Below the pieces are notes generated by a model. It was not told the DNA's origin and did not search any database. It saw only the letters and a program-made list of their open reading frames with translations. Position numbers and translations under genes: made by a program. This document shows positions 55,817 to 64,000 of a DNA stretch of 64,000 bases, piece after piece (the first letter of the stretch is position 1; each line of letters starts with the position of its first letter). The DNA lies in contig JAQPZY010001579.1 of assembly GCA_029931535.1 (NCBI GenBank), forward strand, positions 891,001-955,000, read 5' to 3'. This DNA is from Margaritifera margaritifera. Lineage: Eukaryota; Mollusca; Bivalvia; Unionida; Margaritiferidae.

Positions 55817-56942
55817 CAATCAAACTGATCAATAGCAGCCACCCATGGGAAAAGACCAAACTGGCTTTTGTATACAGATGACCTCTGTATGCAAGTTCAT
55901 CTTTCAAACTTGATTTTTGAACAAATACCATCCATTGAATACCATTATTATTATTATTACATGTATTATTATTATTTTGTTATCAGCAGATTTAATTTAG
56001 TACTCTTCAACAAAATCATAAAATACATGTTGGTCTCTCCCAGACTTGTGTTCCACACAAGACTACTAAATCATGCTCAATTTCATCCATCCTTTAAATT
56101 AAATCATCACCAGCTCTTAAAAAACCCAATGATCTTTGTTTTGTGGACAATGATGTAACACTAATTTCACTACTAATTGACAGCTTACATATGAGTGTGA
56201 AACAGAGGGTTGACTATTTCTTCAGTCAACTTGTATAATTAGACTTTGAAACCACTGTTCCCACTTGAAACATTTTCTGGATTAACCAAAAGACATTCGG
56301 CTTATGTGAGAGGTCTGTGATGAATAGAGAATGAAAAGAAGCCTTCACGTTGTTAAATATTGAATGATCCCTAACCCTAATGAGAAGGGATGTAACTTGT
56401 ATCTCTCCTCAAAGATTAACATTTTAAGAGATAGCTGAAATTCACAAGCAAATAGATGAAGATATCAAACTATACCTGTCACATCGGCACAAAAGTCGAC
56501 CCCCCTTTCGGCTGAAACAACACAGCTGCTTTTCCCACTACCTAGAAAACCAATTGCTTAAACCTTCTCTCCTAATGATAAAAACCACCTTGCTTTCAAA
56601 TTTTACATATTGACACCTTTGAGTTATACTGACAATGTGACTGGAGTATGGTAAAGACAAGCAAAAAAATAAATGTTTACACATCGATTCACATGCCTTT
56701 ATCTAAACAATACCTTCCTCCTGAAGCTAAAGTTTAGTTTGCATACATTGAGCAGTCACTGTCAATACACTCTCATGACCACTTAAAGCAGTGAGAAACC
56801 AACACCTGGCTGTTGACTGCAGAAAGCAGGTGACCATTATATGTATGACTTTTAAAAACACAATTTGCCAGGGGGAAATTTGAATGGCCACCAAGACCAA
56901 GGGACTGCTATATAAAGGTAACTGTTTGGACAGGTGTGACTG
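55817..56942 (-). mobile_element. Tigger/pogo-like DNA transposon (copy 4)
   Basis: Starts caatcaaactgatcaa, ends ggacaggtgtgactg, with TA at 55815-55816 and 56943-56944. Interior matches copies at 18486 and 53896 (acccatgggaaaagacc, gatgacctctgtatgcaagt, atttttgaacaaataccat). The transposase start on the minus strand near 56608 is decayed (ATG followed at once by a stop). Confidence 0.83.
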
Positions 56943-57224
56943 TATGATGTAAGCACTAAAGCCTGTAAAGTGTCACTCATTTCTACTTTTGTTGCTACTG
57001 GTGGGTAATAATCAATGAGAGGAACTGACCCATAAATTATCATAGCTTGACATATACACATCAAGTAGAAACTAAATGTTGATGCTTATGCACATGATAA
57101 TGACAGCAACCACCAAAATGTCAGAAAAGTGATTCTTATGTCTCAACTGCTTGCCAGGTGAGACGGTAAAATCGAAGTGTTTTAGTCCGAGGTCATGCTA
57201 TTGTTGGAAGCCACAATATGAGAT

Positions 57225-57950
57225 ACTTTAGTATATTTCAATCACTGTTTCCATATAGTAGGGAGCTGTGATATAGGGATGTATAGTATATTTCTATCAC
57301 AGTTTCCATATAGTAGGGAGCTGTGACATATGGAGCTTTTTCCATACTGCAGAAAGATGCGGCATGGGGAGCTGTAAAGAGATGTGGTATAGGGAATTAT
57401 AGTATATTCTATCATTGTTTCCATACAGTAGAAAGATGATGTAGAGGGAGCTATAGTATATTCTATCACTGTTTCCATACAATAGAAATACATGGTATAG
57501 GGTACTAGAGTATATTCTGTTACTGTTTTCATATAATAGGGAGCAGCCATATAGGGAGCTATAGTATATTCTATCACAGTTTCCATATTGTAGGGAGCCA
57601 TGATATAGGGATATATAGTTTATTCTATCACCATTTCTATACAGTAGGAACCTGCAGTATTGGAAGCAATAGTATATTCTATCCCCGTTTCCATACATGA
57701 GAAAGCTGCAATATATATGGTATATTCTATCACTATTTCCATACAGTAGAGAGAGGTGGTATAGCAAGCTATAATACATTCTATCACTGTTTCCATATTG
57801 TAGAAAGCTGTAGTATATTCTATCACTGTTTCTATATAGTAGAAAGCTGTGGTATAGGGAGCTATGGTATATTCTATTACTGTTTCCATGTAGTAGGAAG
57901 CCATGGTATTGGGAGTTCTAGTATATTCTATCACTGTTTCTAAATACAAC
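57225..57950. repeat. ~54-60 bp minisatellite (tagtatattctatcactgtttccatatag)
   Basis: About 12 to 13 diverged units of agtatattctatcactgttt, ccatatagtagggagctgtg, gtatagggagctat. Related to the array at 62083-63240, same orientation. The Tyr-rich minus-strand ORFs are artefacts. Confidence 0.9.
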
Positions 57951-59777
57951 TCTCCCTCGATAATTCATGCACAATGGGGTCTGAAAACACGAGTTACCAA
58001 GGGACCTCTGAAATTTTAAGGGATGGACACTGAGATGGGGGGGGGTATATGATTGTATACCGTATTTACCGTATATCTTGGGACAAGATAAAATAAATGA
58101 TTTTTTTTCCTGTCCCATAATTTATGGTTAAACTTTTTTCAACTAGATCATATGTCCCAAAACTTAAGAACCGAAACAAATTGTGTTGAATTTGCTGCCC
58201 CCCCCCCAGCACTTCATGTTACAATAAGGTAGGTAAATTAAACGTTTATCTGATAATAAACTGAAAGAAACTAACCTTGTACTGTTCTCATTTATTCTTC
58301 TTTTTTGTTCTTCATAAGCAATTTATGTATAAAAGACACAAACATATCCACTATCACAAACATATCCACTAACACCACATGGTCCGGTAATGTAGAGTAC
58401 CGGTCGTGTGTATAGTTTATTTCATGTAACAACACTGACACATTGTTTTAATTATAGTGAATATAAATAAATTAAATCATGTTTGGTTTCCTCAGAAGTT
58501 TGAATACTGGTATATTATCAAACTGAAAATTGGATCCAGCAAAATTACAAACAATAAAAAGAGAGAGACAGAGAAATAACAACCCGTTGCTTTAAGGCAC
58601 CAGCAATTCACGCATGACCCGTTGTATGGTGCAAAATAACCAAGAGTGTATTATATCCAGGTTAACAATAGCCTACAATATAACAATATTTCACAAATAA
58701 AAATCATTATTAGGAAATACACTCACCGTGAGAGCAAATGACAATATTTTCACTAGCATGGGATACAGAACATATTCTTAAAGACAATTAATGCCGTCTA
58801 TACTATTTACCCTGCAGACATCAATGCCTGTCTGTATCAGTTATGATTACAGATGGCAAACAATAGAAGACCAGGTGGTGAATAAACACAGCTGGTAGCG
58901 AGCAATAAACTCATTGTTTCAACTTACCAGTAGGATATCATATACAAAGTTTTATTTATTACAAAGCAAGCAGACCCTGGAAGCCGACTTTGGATTCTTT
59001 TAAGTGTGCAGATTTTTTATGCAAAGTTGGCTGACCAAGGGAAGCCGGCTTTGGTTTCTTTTTAGCAGTATTACCAGGAATTTTGAAAATAAATTGAAAC
59101 AGTGGAACAGTCGGGGGTCTGTAAGTGACACTTTGAGCATGTGAAATGTGCCGGTATTAAAGGATTTGCCACAAATGAATAGGTGTCAATTGTGCGGCAT
59201 GATCACAGGAAGTTCAAATAAATTCTGTCAGCTGAATATAGGACTCTACTTGGCACTGAACAAATATCAACTTTGCGGCTCGATTAAAGGGTTGGGAAAA
59301 CAAAGTGAGGCTGCTTTTACAAGCTGGCAGTTAACTCAGGAAATATTACTTGGGAATTAGATCTGGCTTATGAAAAAGGCAAATATAAATCAACTCAAAA
59401 CTTTGATTGCATCAAACAGTGTTTATACAGCAAAATCAAATATAATACAAGTACGGGTTGCTCCGACTTGCACGTATTTTGTACGTAGTGCAAACAGCTA
59501 GTCTCCTATATAGCCCATAGATTTATCAAATTTTGTTCTTCAAAAGTTTGCAGTTAAGAAGAAAAGTGTAAACAAACAACACTGACAGTAGTTTTTATTT
59601 GATTTATTTAATAAAATATAAGTTTGAGTGCATTTTTTTACCAGATAAGTATCGATATTATGATTCAAAAGGTGTCCCAAAACTTACAACTCGAAAAAAC
59701 GATCTGTCCCAGAACTTACAGTGCACAAAAAACTTACTTTAAAAATTATTTTATGGTGTCCCAACATTTACAGTGTA

Positions 59778-60887
59778 CAGTGGTCCCCCTCTTATAAGGC
59801 CACCCCTTCTGCAGCAAGAAAGTGGCCTTATAAGACGGGTGGCCTTTCTAGAGGGGGATCACACAGTTGTGAGTAATAACTACATATAAAGTATAAAAGA
59901 TGTAACTAATTTTTATATATTTAATATTTTCATTTAAAAATCACAGGAATTTTATCTGGTTAAGGACTCAATATGATAAAACTAATATCAATGTTATTTT
60001 AAAAAAATATGAATTATCATGAATCGTGGTGCAAAACCACATTGTCGGTAAATTCTGGGCACAAACATTTGGTTGTAACTATCCCTGTACGTCTGTCGAT
60101 TCCATCTTCCCACTCAATGCAGTTGAATGTATATTGACGATGTTTATTTGAATCTTTCTGACATAAAATTTCTCAGTAGTTATCAAAAGACTCTCCTCTT
60201 TTCGTTTAATTTAATTGCTTTCACTTTTCGTTCTAAACTGAGAATGTCTGACGATATTTTGCGACTACTAATTCCTTCGTGGGCAATCACGCGTGAGGCA
60301 CAGTGTTTACAACGGAAGTGGGTCTGTCACGTGATCGACTTTTTTTCTTCTTCTCCAGTCTGGTACCCGGATATGTACATTTCATAATCTATTAGAGTGA
60401 AGCCAGAAAGGCTAACATACCATTTTACTATCTGGCAACCGGATGTCATGCTGACTTGAGCTGAACAATGCTGTGCTTCTCAGCGGTTAGCTTTTGTCAT
60501 CTTGATAATTATCGGTGGTAATAATAGCCAGTAATTATCAAAGTGACAAAAGCTAACATCTAAGGAACACATGGCAGTAAGGATAATCTGATTACTTACC
60601 CCTTTGTAAGGATTTAAATTACTTTTTTGGCATGTTGGAACAAAATGTCAATGTGTTGAATTGAGAAATTAAAAAATATTGTAGAGATTTTAATCTGTAA
60701 ACAACCATCATGTGGCCGCTCGCAAGGGGTAAATTTGACCGTTTTTGCACTAAAATGCTGGCCGCTGGTCGCGTTAGAGGGGTGGCCGTCCTTGACGGGT
60801 ACTTTTGAACACAAACTCGTTGGTGCTAAGGGATTGTGACCGCGGGTGGCCGCTGGTCAGGGGGGCCGTTCAAGAGGGGGACCACTG
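59778..60887 (-). mobile_element. Tigger/pogo-like element nested in family E copy 2
   Basis: Ends cagtggtccccctcttataa and, reversed, cagtggtccccctcttgaac; TA at 59776-59777 and 60888-60889. 1,110 bp. A minus-strand transposase remnant lies at about 60020-60245. Phrases ggccttataagacgggtggc on the left and ggtggccgctggtcagggg on the right resemble the end design of the copy at 29787. Confidence 0.85.
60020..60245 (-). pseudogene. Degraded Tigger-type transposase N-terminus
   Basis: Minus-strand reading gives SLERKVKAIKLNEKRRVF, a stop, and further on EWEDGIDRRTGIV and CPEFTDNVVLHH, following the HTH and second DNA-binding domain order of the copy at 54669-54979. Several stops. Confidence 0.5.
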
Positions 60888-60913
60888 TACCAAGATATAC
60901 GGTAAATATGGTA

Positions 60914-62082
60914 CTTCATTTTATAATTGCACTGGGAATAATTGTCAATAAATAGTTATTTCTAATGAAGTTCTTCGTTTTTTTTTAAAGGATGGGCATT
61001 TATTTAGAGAAACAATAACATTGAAACTTGATGTTTTTTTATTGTTCTATTGATAAAATATTTATGCTGTGATTTCATTGCAAGTAACAGCAAAAATTTC
61101 TGCTCATCCTTGAGCAAACCTGAGTGCCAATTCAGGAATTTTAAGTTTACTACAAATTTTGGAACTCGCTTTTCCATCATGATCCCTATCTGACAAACAG
61201 CTTTTCATGCACCTAGTATGCCTTTTGCTTGGTTCCCCTTCCTGATCACATTTGCAAATGACAAGGACAAACCACCGATAAATGTTAGATACTTTAATTA
61301 TATTACTTATAAAAAAATATTTAAAAGTGTTTGATTGCTCAATTGAAATGAGTCGACTCGACACACAACCGCGACCACTAGCTTTTAGGCAGGTAGGATT
61401 TGCATGCCTTTGAACTTTTTTTTAATTCAACCCCTTCTTTATTTTACTTGATACAAAAGATGCAATTAACATGATAATACAAAGCAGATCTACTTTTAAT
61501 TGATTGTAACAATACAGCAAACACTTTCACAAATCAGAGATCAAAACACAGTTGGCACTTAATTAGGCCCCTCATGGAAACACTTGTGGGCATCGCTATG
61601 AGTCAATTCACATTTTTCACATTTCAATACAAGGCCTTATGCATTGATGATGATTATACTGAAACCGATTTAAACGATAAAACTGAAACACAAATTTCAC
61701 TTGACAAGACTTATTTAATTGGTATTTATTTCTTAAAGCGTTGACACCAGTAGGCATTACTAACATTTTGAATCAGATCTTGTTAATGATAGTATAATGC
61801 GATTTTTTTTTTAAAGAAAGTTTAAAATATATGAGTTCTTTTTAAAAGTTGCAAATTTCTGGGCATTAACTGCTGTTTTTGACAATAAAACAAGCAATAT
61901 ATTATGGTTTAATTTACCAATTTTTATTGTGATTTTATTTAAGTGCAGTAAAAGGTGGCCGATTATGTGTGTGTGTGTGTGTGTTTGTGGTATATTTTAT
62001 TTTAAAAAGTAGGATCCACACCCACTCCTGCATTATAAGCAGGTTCATGAGCTATCTGGATGTGATAAACAAGGAAGCCTTA
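60914..62082. other. No gene recognised; short (GT)n near 61966-61988
   Basis: The 86-codon minus frame 61104-61364 (with HTRCMKSCLSDRDHDGKASS) resembles nothing known to me; it could be checked as an upstream ORC2 exon but shows no similarity I can see. Otherwise AT-rich. Confidence 0.4.
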
Positions 62083-63240
62083 GTATAGGGATGTATAGTA
62101 TATTCTATCACTGTTATGGTATAGGGATGTATAGTATATTCTATCACTGTTATGGTAAAGTGATGTATAGTATATTCTATCACTGTTATGGTATAGGGAT
62201 GTATAGTATATTCTATCACTGTTATGGTATAGGGATCTGTAGTATATTCTATCACTGTTATGGTATAGGGATGTATAGTATATTCTATCACTGTTATGGT
62301 ATAGGGATGTATAGTATATTCTATCACTGTTATGGTATAGGGATGTATAGTATATTCTATCACTGTTATGGTATAGGGATCTGTAGTATATTCTATCACT
62401 GTTATGGTATAGGGATGTGTAGTATATTCTATCACTGTTATGGTATAGGGATGTATAGTATATTCTATCACTGTTATGGTATATTGATCTGTAGTATATT
62501 CTATCACTGTTATGGTATATTGATCTGTAGTATATTCTATCACTGTTATGGTATATTGATCTGTAGTATATTCTATCACTGTTATGGTATAGGGATCTGT
62601 AGTATATTCTATCACTGTTATGGTATAGGGATGTATAGTATATTCTATCACTGTTATGGTATAGGGATGTATAGTATATTCTATCACTGTTATGGTATAG
62701 GGATGTATAGTATATTCTATCACTGTTATGGTATAGAGATGTATAGTATATTCTATCACTGTTATTACATAGAGATGTATAGTATATTCTATCACTGTTA
62801 TGGTATAGGGATCTGTAGTATATTCTATCACTGTTATGGTATAGAGATGTATAGTATATTCTATCACTGTTATGGTATAGAGATGTATAGTATATTCTAT
62901 CACTGTTATGGTATAGGGATGTATAGTATATTCTATCACTGTTATGGTATAGAGATGTATAGTATATTATATCACTGTTATGGTATATTGATCTGTAGTA
63001 TATTCTATCACTGTTTACACATAGTAGGGAGCTGTGGTATAGAGATGTATAGTATATTCTATCACTGTTATGGTATAGGGATTTATAGTATATTCTATCA
63101 CTGTTTCCAAATAGTAGGGAGCTGTGGTATAGAGATGTATAGTATATTCTATCACTGTTTCCATATAGTAGGGAGCTGTGGTATAGGGATCTATAGTATA
63201 TTCTATCACTGTTTCCATATATTAGGGAGTCAGAGTATAG
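62083..63240. repeat. 36-bp minisatellite with 54-bp units at its right end
   Basis: About 26 units of tatagtatattctatcactg plus ttatggtatagggatg. From about 63000, 54-bp units appear that include an extra 18 bp (ccatatagtagggagctg type), as in 57225-57950. Both periods are multiples of 18. Stop-free frames on both strands (410 codons plus, 295 codons minus) are artefacts of the period. Confidence 0.96.
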
Positions 63241-63295
63241 GGAACTATATTATATTTTTTCAATGTTTCTGCCCACCATCAAATTTTGAATATCG

Positions 63296-64000
63296 TGATA
63301 ATTGGTCCATGTATCATGAATAAACTTGTAAGGCTGTAGTCTAGTTGAAAATTGGTCCATGTATCATGAATAAATTTGTAAGGCCGTAGTCAAGTTGATA
63401 ATTGGTCCATGTATCATGAATAAATTTGTAAGACTGTAGTCAATTTGATAATTGGTCCATGTATCATGAATAAATTTGTAAGGCTGTAGTCAAGTTGATA
63501 ATTGGTCCATGTATCATGAATAAATTTGTAAGGCTGTAGTAAAGTTGATAATTGGTCCATGTATCATGAATAAATTTGTAAGACTGTAGTCAAGTTGATA
63601 ATTGGTCCATGTATCATGAATAAATTTGTAAGACTGTAGTCAAGTTGATAATTGGTCCATGTATCATGAATAAATTTGTAAGACTGTAGTCAAGTTGATA
63701 ATTGGTCCATGTATCATGAATAAATTTGCAAGACTGTAGTCAAGTTGAAAATTGGTCCATGTATCATGAATAAATTTGTAAGACTGTAGTCAAGTTGAAA
63801 ATTGGTCCATGTATCATGAATAAATTTGTAAGACTGTAGTCAAGTTGATAATTGGTCCATGTATCATGAATAAATTTGTAAGACTGTAGTCAAGTTGATA
63901 ATTGGTCCATGTATCATGAATAAATTTGTAAGGCTGTAGTCAAGTTGATAATTGGTCCATGTATCATGAATAAATTTGTAAGGCTGTAGTCAAGTTGATA
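63296..64000. repeat. 50-bp minisatellite running off the window
   Basis: Fourteen copies of ttgataattggtccatgtat plus catgaataaatttgtaagac plus tgtagtcaag. Copies differ at only a few positions (aagg/aaga, ttgata/ttgaaa), so the array is recent or kept uniform. Confidence 0.97.

Larger units (their letters stand above)
58060..60911 (-). mobile_element. TA-flanked element (family E, copy 2), interrupted by a nested element
   Basis: Left end ccgtatttaccgtatatctt and reversed right end ccatatttaccgtatatctt differ at one base. TA flanks at 58058-58059 and 60912-60913. The interior matches 51856-53458 in the opposite orientation (at about 59180-59470). A second TA-flanked element sits at 59778-60887, right against the right terminal repeat. 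Without it the element would be about 1.74 kb. Inner phrases gtcccaaaacttaagaaccg and tgtcccaaaacttacaactc mirror each other near both ends. Confidence 0.8.

Noticed and set aside
61104..61364. Upstream ORC2 exon
   Set aside because: Minus-strand frame with possible splice-like sites, but no similarity to the ORC2 N-terminus that I can see.
62091..63323. A 410-codon plus-strand ORF (and 295 codons on the minus strand) as a repeat protein
   Set aside because: Produced by a 36-bp minisatellite without stops; period divisible by three, both strands open, no start context, domain or splice evidence.
63296..64000. CRISPR array
   Set aside because: Regular period, but the whole 50-bp unit is conserved with no variable spacers, and the genome is eukaryotic.

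Overview
The window looks like AT-rich nuclear DNA from a marine invertebrate, most probably a mollusc. It has spliced exons with GT/GC...AG borders, a Tx1/L1-type LINE, pogo/Tigger-like and hAT DNA transposons, many minisatellites, and several families of 120-160 bp tandem units in dispersed elements that end in a hairpin followed by CTAA. I associate that last pattern with bivalve and gastropod genomes. This is recognition from memory, so the species is not claimed. Nothing bacterial, viral or CRISPR-like was seen.

The one conserved cellular gene is ORC2 (origin recognition complex subunit 2) on the minus strand. Six exons were found by hand: 53480-53688, 42197-42329, 40044-40140, 37485-37628, 24608-24841 and 21888-22006. 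All exon phases agree, giving 936 coding bases (312 codons). By comparison with human ORC2 as I remember it, they cover roughly the second half of the protein (end of the N-terminal region, AAA+-like domain, winged helix). The N-terminal exons probably lie beyond 64 kb, and the last exon (about 25-30 codons) was not found below 21.9 kb. One intron uses a GC donor. Most of the rest of 21.9-53.7 kb is ORC2 intron filled with repeats.

Region by region. 1-5.3 kb: foldback repeat, minisatellite and dispersed tandem repeats. 5.34-10.97 kb: a Tx1/L1 LINE with open ORF1 and ORF2, poly(A) tail and 12-bp target duplication, 5'-truncated inside ORF1. 12.3-14.0 kb: a broken hAT (ZNF862-like) gene abutting a possible DIRS-type Gag fragment. 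14.8-21.6 kb: three copies of one dispersed repeat, a hairpin, a Tigger-like element, and a solo-LTR-like insertion splitting a 39-bp minisatellite. 21.9-37.6 kb: ORC2 exons, 31-bp and 30-bp minisatellites, an hAT C-terminal remnant, a Tigger-like element and a TA-flanked element with its empty site visible. 37.7-39.2 kb: an hAT-like element that is almost one large palindrome, 44 bp from an ORC2 splice acceptor. 40-46.9 kb: ORC2 exons, 24-bp minisatellite, dispersed repeats. 46.9-50.6 kb: an internally deleted hAT element and an intronless, frameshifted member of a widespread uncharacterised metazoan family. 51.8-60.9 kb: TA-flanked transposons on both sides of an ORC2 exon, two more Tigger-like copies, and one element nested in another. 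57.2-58.0 and 62.1-64 kb: related 54/36-bp minisatellites and a 50-bp array running off the end.

Only ORC2 is likely to serve the host. The LINE proteins would have worked together (ORF1p binds RNA, ORF2p nicks and reverse transcribes). The DNA transposons are internally deleted copies that would depend on transposase supplied elsewhere.
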